Assembly (NCBI GenBank): GCA_047601185.1
Contig: JASGJS010000001.1
Span: 248,001 to 312,000 of the forward strand
Direction of reading: 5' to 3'
Source of the DNA: JASGJS01 sp047601185
GTDB lineage: Bacteria > Pseudomonadota > Gammaproteobacteria > JAURND01
DNA length: 64,000 nt
Part shown: positions 25,265 to 33,414 of the stretch, in pieces
Position numbering within the stretch: the stretch's first letter is position 1
Layout of the letters: each line of letters begins with the position of its first letter
Translations under genes and position numbers: made by a program
Notes under the pieces: model-generated
Databases searched by the model: none
What the model was told of the DNA's origin: nothing
What the model saw: only the letters and a program-made list of their open reading frames with translations

Positions 25265-25413
25265 GGTGCCATAAATCGGCTGCTATACAGGCAGGGAGGG
25301 TGTAACTTAAGACACGCCGTAAATACTTCCCTGTAGGCTTCGCTTTTTCATCCATGAAAAAGAGAGTCTTAAGTTACACCCTCCCTGCCTGTATAGCAGC
25401 CTTGCTTTGGTGC
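25265..25413. repeat. Family-3 variable-arm palindrome, copy B
   Basis: Perfect 36-bp arms at 25278-25313 and 25366-25401 surround a 52-bp core (ACGCCGTAAATACTTCCCTG...GAAAAAGAGA) in the orientation opposite to copies A and C. The arms start GGCTGC, end CTTAAGAC, and have the private middle TATACAGGCAGGGAGGGTGT. Flanks are GGTGCCATAAATC and TTGCTTTGGTGC. It occupies the space between sdaA and smrB. Confidence 0.9.
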
Positions 25414-25435
25414 TAATTAGTTCTATTTTAACATA

Positions 25436-26014
25436 TTATTCAGCATCCAAATAGCGCTTTGCGCGCAATAAAACGTACACCGCACCAACTCCTCCATCCT
25501 TAGGCTGGGCGGAACAAAATGCCAAAATATCGGGGTGAGCGCGCAGCCATTGATTGACTTTATTTTTTAAAATAGGGGTTTGATGGGTACTGCGGCTGGA
25601 TTTACCATGGACGATACACACACAGCGCCATTCAGAAGCCAGCGCGCGGGTTAAAAATTGATAAAGCCGCTGTTGGGCTTGCTCCACCGTGGCACCGTGT
25701 AAATCCAAAGTAGCGGCTAGGGGTAAAGTCCCACGTCTTAATCTTTGCCAGGTTTTAGGGGATAATCCCGAACAGGCGTAACTTAAACTCCCCTCGCTGC
25801 TCACCTCAGACAGCTGCATATCAGGCGTTAAGTCAAAAAGTTGCTGGGCTTGAAAGGCTTCCTCATCAAAGCGGGGCCTAATAGGGATAGGTACTGGGTT
25901 GGTCTGCCGCATAGGCGCGTGCGAAGGCGAGAACCGTAAGACGTTCTTCATCGCTTCCTGAAACTCTTGGCGCTCTTCCTCAGTTAATTCTAAGGTTTTT
26001 TTGATACGGGGCAT
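25436..26014 (-). CDS. smrB: Smr-domain protein SmrB (ribosome-rescue endonuclease)
   Basis: 192 aa. The C-terminal Smr domain carries ATLDLHGATVEQAQQRLYQFL, then CVCIVHGKSSR and the tail QPKDGGVGAVYVLLR, as in YfcN/SmrB, which cleaves mRNA between collided ribosomes in E. coli. The ATG at 26014 is preferred because GTGAG lies just upstream; a GTG three codons earlier is possible. It is divergent from prmB, the same neighbourhood as in enterobacteria, which supports the identity. Confidence 0.88.
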   Translation of the reverse strand: MPRIKKTLELTEEERQEFQEAMKNVLRFSPSHAPMRQTNPVPIPIRPRFDEEAFQAQQLFDLTPDMQLSEVSSEGSLSYACSGLSPKTWQRLRRGTLPLAATLDLHGATVEQAQQRLYQFLTRALASEWRCVCIVHGKSSRSTHQTPILKNKVNQWLRAHPDILAFCSAQPKDGGVGAVYVLLRAKRYLDAE

Positions 26015-26107
26015 AAAACTCACTTGGTTTAGACATCATTCGATTATATTATAGAACGAACGTCTTTATTCAGCAGCTAAGGATCAGGGGCTGTTGATAT
26101 TTAGGAA

Positions 26108-26214
26108 CTACGAAGATTTGGGTGGCAATTGGTTTCTTACCCCTCATCCGCCCTGTTCGGGCACCTTCTCCCACAAGGGGAGAAGGAAACAGCTCGCCAC
26201 TTAAATCTTCGTAG
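26108..26214. repeat. Family-2 repeat with long outer inverted arms
   Basis: The hairpin unit (CCCCTCATCCGCCCTG... CCTTCTCCCACAAGGGGAGAAGG) is here framed by CTACGAAGATTT (26108-26119) and AAATCTTCGTAG (26203-26214). This shows that the family is a larger palindromic element. It lies in the 258-bp divergent region between smrB and prmB. Confidence 0.8.
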
Positions 26215-26272
26215 AGCGCTAAATGTCTATAGCCTCCGGTTATTTTGACTAACAATATAACGGGAAACTCTC

Positions 26273-27145
26273 TTGTATAAAATCGCCATCGAAGAACTTT
26301 ATACCCTCCGCGACATGGTGCGCTGGGGCGCCACACTATTGAATCAAGCCAATTGTCATTTTGGCCATGGGGTTGATAATGCCTGGGACGAAGCCATCTT
26401 GTTGGTACGTCACGTTTTACAGCTAGACGATGCTTCAATGGCTAAAGCCGCTGATGCTCGGCTATTGCGGACAGAACGTAAACACATCGCGGAATTATTT
26501 CGACGTCGAATTGAAGAACGTATCCCCACTGCCTACCTGACGCAAGAGGCTTGGTTTGCCGGATTTCCCTTTTATGTCGATGAACGGGTGATTATCCCCC
26601 GCTCACCGATGGCCGAATTGATTGAAAGCCGATTTTCACCCTGGCTCCATCACATGGAAGATCCTTATATCTTAGACCTTTGCACGGGTAGTGGTTGTAT
26701 TGCCATCGCTTGCGCCCTCATGTTCCCTGATAGCCAAGTCGATGCTGTCGATATTTCTCCCGAAGCTTTAGCCATCGCAGCCAAAAATCGCCAAACCTAT
26801 CAGTTAGAAAAACAAATTGAGCTGATTGAATCGGATTTATGGATGCAAATCCCCCCACATCAGCAATATGACCTGATCGTAAGCAATCCCCCCTATGTGG
26901 ATGGCGCTGCCATGGCGGAACTGCCCGCTGAATTTCAGCATGAACCGCGGCTAGCACTCGCTGCTGGGGAGGACGGCCTCGAGATCGTACGGCGCATTCT
27001 CGCTCAAGCTAAAAAATATTTAGCACCGGAAGGGGTGTTAATTGTGGAAGTTGGGGATAGTGCACCGGCTTTGGTCGAAGCCTACCCCGCGTTGCCTTTC
27101 TATTGGTTAGAATTTGAACGCGGGGGGAGGGGGTGTTTTTGTTAA
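26273..27145 (+). CDS. prmB: Ribosomal protein L3 glutamine N5-methyltransferase
   Basis: 290 aa. The N-terminal domain YKIAIEELYTLRDMVRWGATLLNQANCHFGHGVDNAWDEA, the SAM motif ILDLCTGSGCIAIACA and the catalytic NPPY in LIVSNPPYVD (about residue 204) match PrmB. TTG at 26273 is the only start that keeps the conserved N terminus, as no in-frame ATG lies upstream before a stop. It is a paralogue of prmC in this window. Confidence 0.93.
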   Translation: MYKIAIEELYTLRDMVRWGATLLNQANCHFGHGVDNAWDEAILLVRHVLQLDDASMAKAADARLLRTERKHIAELFRRRIEERIPTAYLTQEAWFAGFPFYVDERVIIPRSPMAELIESRFSPWLHHMEDPYILDLCTGSGCIAIACALMFPDSQVDAVDISPEALAIAAKNRQTYQLEKQIELIESDLWMQIPPHQQYDLIVSNPPYVDGAAMAELPAEFQHEPRLALAAGEDGLEIVRRILAQAKKYLAPEGVLIVEVGDSAPALVEAYPALPFYWLEFERGGRGCFC

Positions 27146-27174
27146 GGCGGGAGGATTTATGAGCAGAAGCTTAA

Positions 27175-27834
27175 CTAAAACATGGCCCTAGAACGAAATT
27201 CTCTAGCCAGTAAAGCCTGTTCGTCTCCAGTAGTGATTACTGAGTTTTTAGAATCTTTAAAATAATCAGAACTTAATTTACATAAAGCCTCTATTTCGTT
27301 AGGAGAGGCCACAGGGTATTCAATATTCGATAGGCAAGATCGTTCCGCTTCTGTCAAAAAATGTAATTCTTCGTCAGAGTGAGAAGGTGATTCTTCCATT
27401 TCTCTTGCCCGAGAGGACTGGCCTCGAGCTCGAGGCAACGAAGGAATTTGTTCTTTAAGAGTTTGCAGAGGCTTTAAGTGAATTTTTTCATCGGGTGCAT
27501 GAGCAACGCTTAGCGTATTAGCAAACTCCAAAACTTCTCTTTCTTTTTCTGATAATTTGCAATAACTTTTTTCAAATTTAGCAATATCAACCGTGACCTC
27601 TTCAAGTTTTGCTCTTCTATACCGCATCAATTTCAAACAACCAATAATGTCTTCCAAACGCTTACTTTCAGCTACAGGTTTAGGTTCAAAGGCAGGAAAA
27701 ATTCTCCATCTAAATAACGTCATACTGTCCATTTTTTTGGTTTTTCTTATTTTCTGAATTTCTTTCTGAAATTCTTCTATCGCAAAATCATAACAATTTT
27801 TTTCTTTCACTTTCACTTTCGCTTCAGTACTCAT
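27175..27834 (-). CDS. Unknown cytosolic protein, Lys/Glu-rich (219 aa)
   Basis: No family recognised. The protein is highly charged with no signal peptide or membrane segment. The N-terminal half is basic and helical (KVKVKEKNCYDFAIEEF...), and the middle is Arg/Ser-rich (LPRARGQSSRAREMEESPSHSDEE). It lies 10 bp after the holD-like gene on the same strand and is probably the last gene of that transcription unit. The composition is more AT-rich than its neighbours, which together with the charge profile is compatible with a secreted effector, but there is no positive evidence for one. Confidence 0.55.
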   Translation of the reverse strand: MSTEAKVKVKEKNCYDFAIEEFQKEIQKIRKTKKMDSMTLFRWRIFPAFEPKPVAESKRLEDIIGCLKLMRYRRAKLEEVTVDIAKFEKSYCKLSEKEREVLEFANTLSVAHAPDEKIHLKPLQTLKEQIPSLPRARGQSSRAREMEESPSHSDEELHFLTEAERSCLSNIEYPVASPNEIEALCKLSSDYFKDSKNSVITTGDEQALLAREFRSRAMF

Positions 27835-27844
27835 ACGCTTAGCC

Positions 27845-28312
27845 TCAATAGTTTATACTCTCCATACCTTTCAACTTCCGCAAATCTTGCCATGCTTTTG
27901 CTTTGTCTTCCGGTTGATTCAGTAACATCCAAGGATGATAGGTCACTAATATTTTTGAGCCTAATATCCCTGAATGCAAATTGTTCTCACGTAATTTTGT
28001 GACAGAAAAATCTGTCGCCAATAATTGTTTTCCTAAATTTTCTCCCATCATTAAATGCAATCTATCCCAAGGTGCATTGACTGCTAAAGACCGACGCGTT
28101 AATTGCACAGCGGTTAGCATTGCATCTAATAACTGCATCACTTCCGTTCGACGATCTTCGGGAAAGTTTCCTGTTTCAAACCACAATCTGCCCACCGGTT
28201 TATGATCACGATACAGGCTGAAAATTTCATAGACTAATGGTGCATTGGGCAAGCTGGAGCGCCAACTGGTGATGCCCATTTTATCTAAGTACGTTAAACT
28301 TAACGCACTCAT
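27845..28312 (-). CDS. DNA polymerase III psi-subunit (HolD)-like, UDG-fold protein
   Basis: 155 aa. The N terminus LTYLDKMGITSWRSSLPNAP resembles HolD (LQQLGITQWSLRRPGAL in E. coli as recalled), and the C terminus ILVTYHPWMLLNQPEDKAKAWQDLRKLK resembles the closing motif of family-4 uracil-DNA glycosylases, whose fold psi shares. The glycosylase iron-sulfur cysteines are absent, so an enzyme of that family is unlikely. Psi bridges the clamp loader and single-strand-binding protein. It overlaps the EEP nuclease gene by 4 bp. Confidence 0.5.
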   Translation of the reverse strand: MSALSLTYLDKMGITSWRSSLPNAPLVYEIFSLYRDHKPVGRLWFETGNFPEDRRTEVMQLLDAMLTAVQLTRRSLAVNAPWDRLHLMMGENLGKQLLATDFSVTKLRENNLHSGILGSKILVTYHPWMLLNQPEDKAKAWQDLRKLKGMESINY

Positions 28313-29064
28313 AATGCGGTTTCACCATAAAATTCTGCATACAGTGCAGCGTGATCCGATAAACGATTCCACGGTTGGTCAGTGCAGCGCAAACATTGAC
28401 TCACACTGATATCTCGAAAATAAATTCTGTCCACCGCTAACATGGGCCGCCATATCGGAAAGGTTTTAGCATAACGACCGGTCAATACTTTAAACGCTTC
28501 TCGCAAATCTAAATGCGTTTCCAGAAAACGGCCGGCATGCATTCGCCAATCGTTAAAATCTCCGGCTATAATCAGGGGCTCTCCGGCTGGCACGTGGGAG
28601 GCAATGCGATCACATAATTTCTGCAATTGACTATCCCTTTCCGTCTTAAACAAACCAAAATGAATACACATCAGGTGGATGGGTTTAGCGTAGCCCGGCA
28701 CTTGGATGGTGCCATGCAGGACACTACGACTTGCTTTAGTGTGCAGGGACACGTCCAGATTTTCCCATGCCACAAAAGGAAATTTGCTTAAAATCGCATT
28801 GCCATGATGGCCTTTTTTATAAATCGCATTTTTACCGTAAGCATAATGCGGCCATAATTGATCGGCTAAAAATTCAAATTGTGAGGCTAATGGCCAATTT
28901 TTTAAGGAAGCGGCATGACCAATATGCTCGCCTTGAATTTCCTGCAAAAACACTAAATCGGGATGGACTTGGTTAATGGCTTCTTTAATTTGATGCAGGA
29001 CAAAACGTATATTAGTCGAACTAAACCCTTTATGGATGTTGTAAGTTAGAACCTTTAAATGCAT
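28309..29064 (-). CDS. Endonuclease/exonuclease/phosphatase (EEP) family protein
   Basis: 251 aa. The fold signatures are present in order: TYNIHKGF (about residue 7), DLVFLQEIQGE (about 36-46, metal-binding Glu), GNAILSKFPF, LIIAGDFNDWRMH (about 160) and LSDHAALYAEF at the C terminus (catalytic Asp-His). There is no signal peptide, so it acts in the cytosol or is secreted by another route. The substrate (DNA, phospholipid or phosphoinositide) cannot be told from the sequence. Confidence 0.85.
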   Translation of the reverse strand: MHLKVLTYNIHKGFSSTNIRFVLHQIKEAINQVHPDLVFLQEIQGEHIGHAASLKNWPLASQFEFLADQLWPHYAYGKNAIYKKGHHGNAILSKFPFVAWENLDVSLHTKASRSVLHGTIQVPGYAKPIHLMCIHFGLFKTERDSQLQKLCDRIASHVPAGEPLIIAGDFNDWRMHAGRFLETHLDLREAFKVLTGRYAKTFPIWRPMLAVDRIYFRDISVSQCLRCTDQPWNRLSDHAALYAEFYGETAL

Positions 29065-29139
29065 GACTTTTAAATCTCTACTTAAGTGCTACACCCATGA
29101 GATCCCGCTATCAAGTAGGCGGGACGTCGAGGTAGGAGG

Positions 29140-30300
29140 CTATATGCCTTGTCTCAAAGCATCTGCTTTATCCGTACGTTCCCAGGTAAAATTGGGTTCT
29201 TCCCGGCCAAAATGGCCATATGCTGCGGTCGGTTGATAAATCGGTCGTAACAAATCCAACTGTTGGATTATCGCGCGCGGCCGTAAATCAAATTGTTGAC
29301 GAACTAAGGCGGCAATCCGATCGTCATCCATTTTACCGGTACCAAATGTGTCGACACTGATGGAAACAGGTTCAGCCACCCCAATGGCATAAGCCACTTG
29401 AATTTCGCAGCGCTCGGCTAAACCCGCGGCCACAATATTTTTGGCCACATAACGCCCTGCATAAGCCGCAGAACGATCGACTTTGGAAGGATCTTTACCC
29501 GAAAAACAGCCTCCGCCATGTCTCGCCATCCCGCCATAGGTATCCACAATAATCTTACGGCCGGTTAAACCACAATCGCCTAACGGCCCCCCTACCACAA
29601 ATCGACCGGTGGGGTTAATATAAAAACGGGTTTGAGCGGTGATCCACTCTGACGGAATGACTGGCTTGATGATTTCTTCCATCACTCCTTCATGTAAAAT
29701 GGCCTGAGAAATTTCAGGGCTGTGCTGGGTGGATAAAACAATCGCATCCACCGCCACAGGTTTGCCGTTTTCGTATCGAATGGTAACCTGGCCCTTGCCG
29801 TCTGGACGCAGCCAAGGCAAAGCGCCGCTTTTACGCAACTGGGCTTGACGCTGCATCAGCCGATGCGCATAGACAATCGCCGCCGGCATCAGTACATCCG
29901 TTTCATTACTGGCATAGCCAAACATCATCCCTTGATCGCCGGCACCTTGGTCTTCTTCTCGTTGGCGATCAACCCCTTGGGCAATATCTAAAGATTGTTT
30001 GCCAATGGCCGTCAACACCGCACAGGAATCGCCATCAAAACCCAGGTCAGGATGGTTATAGCCGATGGAATTGATGGTTTGACGGGCAATTTGTTCGATA
30101 TCCACCCAAGCATTGGTGGTAATTTCACCCGCCACTAACACTAAACCGGTTTTTACAATGGTTTCACAAGCAATTCGACTATGTGGATCTTGGGCTAAAA
30201 TAGCATCTACAATGCTATCGGAGATTTGATCAGCCACTTTGTCGGGGTGACCTTCGGAAACGGATTCGGACGTAAAGAGATGATATTCTTGTAAAGACAT
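29140..30300 (-). CDS. metK: S-adenosylmethionine synthetase
   Basis: 386 aa. Makes S-adenosylmethionine from methionine and ATP. The opening YHLFTSESVSEGHPDKVADQISDSIVDAIL, the hexapeptide GAGDQG within DQGMMFGYASNETD, and GGCFSGKDPSKVDRSAAYAGRYVAKNIVAAG are diagnostic. No SAM riboswitch was found upstream. It supplies the methyl donor for the prmB, prmC and similar enzymes encoded nearby. Confidence 0.97.
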   Translation of the reverse strand: MSLQEYHLFTSESVSEGHPDKVADQISDSIVDAILAQDPHSRIACETIVKTGLVLVAGEITTNAWVDIEQIARQTINSIGYNHPDLGFDGDSCAVLTAIGKQSLDIAQGVDRQREEDQGAGDQGMMFGYASNETDVLMPAAIVYAHRLMQRQAQLRKSGALPWLRPDGKGQVTIRYENGKPVAVDAIVLSTQHSPEISQAILHEGVMEEIIKPVIPSEWITAQTRFYINPTGRFVVGGPLGDCGLTGRKIIVDTYGGMARHGGGCFSGKDPSKVDRSAAYAGRYVAKNIVAAGLAERCEIQVAYAIGVAEPVSISVDTFGTGKMDDDRIAALVRQQFDLRPRAIIQQLDLLRPIYQPTAAYGHFGREEPNFTWERTDKADALRQGI

Positions 30301-30455
30301 AGGATGTTCTCAGACTTATACTGCCATTATTATAGTAGCCTGCCTATATTAAGTCTATAATATTAAATTCAGATGACTTTTTAATGCGGAGTAGCGATTT
30401 TTGACACCAGGCTTGCTGTTAGCGGAGTTCGTAGAATGCATATTTGTAAACGCCA

Positions 30456-30594
30456 GCACCCAAGCAAGGCTGCTGTCAAGATGAGTGTTACTTAAGGATC
30501 TCTTTTTCATGGATGAAAAAGCGAAGCCTACAGGGATGTATTCACGGCGTGCCTTAAGTAACACTCATCTTGACAGCAGCCGATGTAAGGCACC
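30456..30594. repeat. Family-3 variable-arm palindrome, copy C
   Basis: Perfect 30-bp arms at 30468-30497 and 30552-30581 enclose the core ATCTCTTTTTCATGGATGAA...TTCACGGCGTG, oriented as in copy A. The arm middle is TGTCAAGATGAGTGTTA. Flanks are GCACCCAAGCAA and GATGTAAGGCACC. It sits in the 378-bp space between the divergent metK and ubiK genes; an open frame at 30355-30564 is repeat-derived. Confidence 0.9.
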
Positions 30595-30678
30595 TATAAA
30601 TGAGGCCTATTTTTACGAGTAGTTTTTTTATGGTTTTACTTTAAACTCTGAGTCACTCACATTTTCAAGGAGAGCAAC

Positions 30679-30960
30679 ATGACCTTTACCAAGCACATGG
30701 AAAACATTGTTAAACAATTACGGAATGCGATTCCAGAGGGCGTCAAAGAGGTGCCTAAGGATTTAGAGAAAAAGTTTAAATCCATTCTGTCAGGGACTTT
30801 TTCCAAATTCGATTTCGTGACGCGCGAAGAGTTTGAAGTGCAAGTCGCTGTATTACAACGCACCCGCAAAAAGTTAGAAGAGCTCGAAAAGCATCTTAAA
30901 GCCTCAGAAACTCCAAAACGCCCCAAACCTAAAAAAACGCCTGGACCCCATGACTTGTGA
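30679..30960 (+). CDS. ubiK: Ubiquinone-biosynthesis accessory factor UbiK
   Basis: 93 aa with an AGGAG ribosome-binding site. The C-terminal coiled coil FVTREEFEVQVAVLQRTRKKLEELEKHL matches the BMFP/YqiC family, membrane-associated trimeric coiled coils that assist aerobic ubiquinone synthesis. The length is as usual, with a Lys/Pro-rich tail. Its stop overlaps the comM GTG start. Confidence 0.88.
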   Translation: MTFTKHMENIVKQLRNAIPEGVKEVPKDLEKKFKSILSGTFSKFDFVTREEFEVQVAVLQRTRKKLEELEKHLKASETPKRPKPKKTPGPHDL

Positions 30961-32546
30961 CCTTAGCCATTCTATATAGTCGCGCTAGCGAAGGCATTTA
31001 CGCGCCTCAGGTCACAGTGGAAACCCATCTTTCCAATGGCCTGCCAGGTTTCTCCATTGTGGGCTTGCCCGAAACCGCTGTTAAAGAAAGCCGCGATCGA
31101 GTCAGAAGCGCCTTGATTAACAGCCATTTTGAATTTCCCGTGCAACGCATCACCGTCAATCTCGCCCCCGCCGACTTACCTAAAGATGGCGGTCGATTTG
31201 ACCTGCCCATCGCTCTAGGGATTTTGGCCGCCTCAGGACAACTCCCCCAAACTGCGTTACAGCAATTTGAATTCAGTGGAGAATTAGCCTTATCTGGCGA
31301 ATTACGCCCTATTCAAGGCGCATTGCCCTTAGCTTTGGCCGTGCGAGACAGCGGCCGACACCTCATTTTACCCACCGATAATGCTGCAGAAGCAGGGTTA
31401 GCCAGCGGCTTAAATTTACTCCCCGCTAAACACTTATTAGAAGTGTGCGCACACCTGAAAGGCCGACAAGCCCTCCCGGTTTATCAAGCTTCTACCCCAC
31501 TCACACTTTCTGAATCTTTACTGGATTTGTCTGATGTATACGGGCAAGAGCAAGCAAAACGTGCACTCGAAATTGCCGCTGCTGGACAGCATAGCCTATT
31601 ATTGATTGGCTCACCGGGTGCTGGAAAAACAATGTTGGCCAATCGCTTAACCAGCATTTTACCTCCGATGACTGAGCAAGAAGCCTTGGAAACTGCAGCT
31701 GTGGGATCAATTCGAGGTAAAACATTTGAACCTTCTCGCTGGCAAACGCGCCCTTTTCGAGCCCCTCATCATACCGCTTCCAGCGTGGCATTGGTTGGCG
31801 GTGGCAGCCCACCTAAACCTGGAGAAATTTCCCTCGCGCACAATGGGGTATTATTTTTAGATGAACTGCCGGAATATCATCGCGCTGTGTTGGAAGCCCT
31901 CAGAGAACCTTTAGAATCGGGGCACATTACCGTTTCACGTGCTTCATATCAAGCACAATTTCCGGCGCAGTTTCAACTGATCACCGCCATGAACCCCTGT
32001 CCTTGCGGATTTTTATTGGATAATAAAGAAGGACGCTGCCGCTGCACTAGCCAGCAAATAGAACGTTACCAAAGTCGCCTATCCGGGCCTTTGCTAGACC
32101 GCATTGATTTACAGGTGCTAGTCCCTGCCCTATCCCCAGCCAGCTTATTGACTCAAACGTCATGCGCTCAACCTGAAACCAGTGCTAATGTTCGAGCGCG
32201 GGTTATTCAGGCCCGAGACATTCAATTAGCGCGCTCAGGCCTACTTAATGCCAGACTGACGACAAAAATGCTAGAGCAATTTTGTTCATTGAAAAAAACT
32301 GAACAAGACTTTTTAATGCAAGCACTAGAACAGCTAGGATTATCCACTCGAGCTTATCATCGGGTGTTAAAAGTGGCACGCACGATTGCGGATTTAGCCG
32401 ATTCTGCTCAGATCGAAGCCGATCATCTCAGCGAGGCACTTAGCCTACGTTATTTTGATAAATTATATCGGAATTCTTTTAATCCCCCTCATCCGCCTAT
32501 CGGCACCTTCTCCCACGAGGGGAGAAGGCACCACATCAAAATTTAA
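30957..32546 (+). CDS. comM: Mg-chelatase-family AAA ATPase ComM/YifB, C terminus altered by a repeat
   Basis: 529 aa from a GTG overlapping ubiK. The Lon-like N-terminal domain (VETHLSNGLPGFSIVGLPETAVKESRDRVRSALIN) is followed by the AAA core with Walker A IGSPGAGKTML (about residue 218), GEISLAHNGVLFLDELPEY as Walker B, and the zinc-like MNPCPCGF...GRCRCT. ComM is a branch-migration helicase for natural transformation. The last 23 or so residues (NPPHPPIGTFSHEGRRHHIKI) are translated from a family-2 repeat at 32484, replacing the native end. Confidence 0.9.
   Translation: MTLAILYSRASEGIYAPQVTVETHLSNGLPGFSIVGLPETAVKESRDRVRSALINSHFEFPVQRITVNLAPADLPKDGGRFDLPIALGILAASGQLPQTALQQFEFSGELALSGELRPIQGALPLALAVRDSGRHLILPTDNAAEAGLASGLNLLPAKHLLEVCAHLKGRQALPVYQASTPLTLSESLLDLSDVYGQEQAKRALEIAAAGQHSLLLIGSPGAGKTMLANRLTSILPPMTEQEALETAAVGSIRGKTFEPSRWQTRPFRAPHHTASSVALVGGGSPPKPGEISLAHNGVLFLDELPEYHRAVLEALREPLESGHITVSRASYQAQFPAQFQLITAMNPCPCGFLLDNKEGRCRCTSQQIERYQSRLSGPLLDRIDLQVLVPALSPASLLTQTSCAQPETSANVRARVIQARDIQLARSGLLNARLTTKMLEQFCSLKKTEQDFLMQALEQLGLSTRAYHRVLKVARTIADLADSAQIEADHLSEALSLRYFDKLYRNSFNPPHPPIGTFSHEGRRHHIKI
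32484..32539. repeat. Family-2 repeat inside the 3' end of comM
   Basis: CCCCCTCATCCGCCTATCGG..., then CCTTCTCCCACGAGGGGAGAAGG and the tail CACCACATCAAA. It is translated as the last residues of ComM, and the comM stop codon lies 7 bp after it. Confidence 0.85.
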
Positions 32547-32676
32547 AAGGATTCTCCAGCTAAGGACATTCTTGTTAACATGAGGTGCAAAGCGGCTCAG
32601 CCGCATTTGACCAAAGCATTTTTTTCGCATATGATAGCGGATTGACCTACATAACAAATCACTCAATGAGAATGAT

Positions 32677-32811
32677 ATGAAAAGAACTTTTCAGCCCAGT
32701 GTCTTAAAACGCAAACGCACCCACGGTTTTCGTGCCAGAATGGCCACTAAACGGGGTAGACAAGTCATCAACAGCCGACGTGCTAAAGGACGTAAACGCC
32801 TCGCACCTTAA
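32677..32811 (+). CDS. rpmH: Ribosomal protein L34
   Basis: 44 codons: MKRTFQPSVLKRKRTHGFRA, then RMATKRGRQVINSRRAKGRK and RLAP. This is the invariant L34 sequence of the large ribosomal subunit. It is a short Arg/Lys-rich gene, 3 bp upstream of rnpA, as in almost all bacteria. AATGAGAATGAT precedes the ATG. Confidence 0.97.
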   Translation: MKRTFQPSVLKRKRTHGFRARMATKRGRQVINSRRAKGRKRLAP

Positions 32812-32814
32812 GGC

Positions 32815-33174
32815 ATGAAAAAGTTTCCGCGTTCGCACCGGCTCTTTAAAGCGCTGGAATTCAAGCAAGTTTGGCGTCAAGCAAAACGGTGTTCTACTCC
32901 TTATATCACGATCTTTGCTTGTCCTAATCAACTGGGCTATCCTCGCCTAGGCTTGAGTATCGCCAAGAGAAACATCCGCAATGCCACTGATCGAAACCGA
33001 TTGAAGCGCTTGGCAAGAGAAACTTTTCGCCACAAACAAGCACTATTAGGCGGCCACGACATCGTTATTGTGGTTTATAAAGGAGCGGATGCGTTAAAGG
33101 CCACTGAACAGTTTGACTACTTTCAACAAGCCTGGTCACGTTTTGAAAAGTTAAAATCGAGAAAAAACGCGTGA
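32815..33174 (+). CDS. rnpA: Ribonuclease P protein component
   Basis: 119 aa, basic. The RNR motif (AKRNIRNATDRNRLKRLARETFR) and the segment HDIVIVVYKGA are diagnostic. It binds the RNase P RNA and helps mature tRNA 5' ends. It lies between rpmH and yidD, and its stop overlaps the yidD GTG start. Confidence 0.96.
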   Translation: MKKFPRSHRLFKALEFKQVWRQAKRCSTPYITIFACPNQLGYPRLGLSIAKRNIRNATDRNRLKRLARETFRHKQALLGGHDIVIVVYKGADALKATEQFDYFQQAWSRFEKLKSRKNA

Positions 33175-33401
33175 CATTGTTAAAAAATCTCCTACGCTCA
33201 ATTTTGTTAACGCTCCTGCAGGGTTATCGTTATTTGATCAGCCCCTGGTTAGGGCCGCATTGCCGGTTTTACCCCAGCTGTTCTGCCTACTGCCAAGCGG
33301 CTTTAACCGAAAAAAGTTTAGGCGTCGGCCTCTGGTTGACGGTAAAACGACTGTTACGCTGCCACCCCCTCCACCCCGGTGGTTTTGACCCTCTTCCCTA
33401 G
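33171..33401 (+). CDS. yidD: Membrane-protein insertion efficiency factor YidD
   Basis: 76 aa with a GTG start overlapping rnpA. The sequence YRYLISPWLGPHCRFYPSCSAYCQAALTEKS and the ending RCHPLHPGGFDPLP define the YidD (Hemolysin-alpha) family, small amphipathic proteins that assist YidC-dependent membrane insertion. Codon order rpmH-rnpA-yidD-yidC is conserved. Confidence 0.95.
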   Translation: MTLLKNLLRSILLTLLQGYRYLISPWLGPHCRFYPSCSAYCQAALTEKSLGVGLWLTVKRLLRCHPLHPGGFDPLP

Positions 33402-33414
33402 AAAAAGGCAACTC

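Noticed and set aside
25245..25355. N-terminal extension of SdaA by 37 codons
   Set aside because: It is encoded by the family-3 repeat copy B; the ATG at 25244 gives the exact known length and N terminus of SdaA.
29065..29139. Possible terminator hairpin downstream of metK (GTCCCGC...GCGGGAT)
   Set aside because: No T run follows on the minus strand; the stem alone is not enough to call it.
30301..30455. SAM riboswitch upstream of metK
   Set aside because: No SAM-I, SAM-II or SAM-III core could be recognised; the region is AT-rich and then enters a family-3 repeat.
33379..33414. Upstream extension of yidC
   Set aside because: It overlaps yidD; MDTKRLILYALL is the conserved start.
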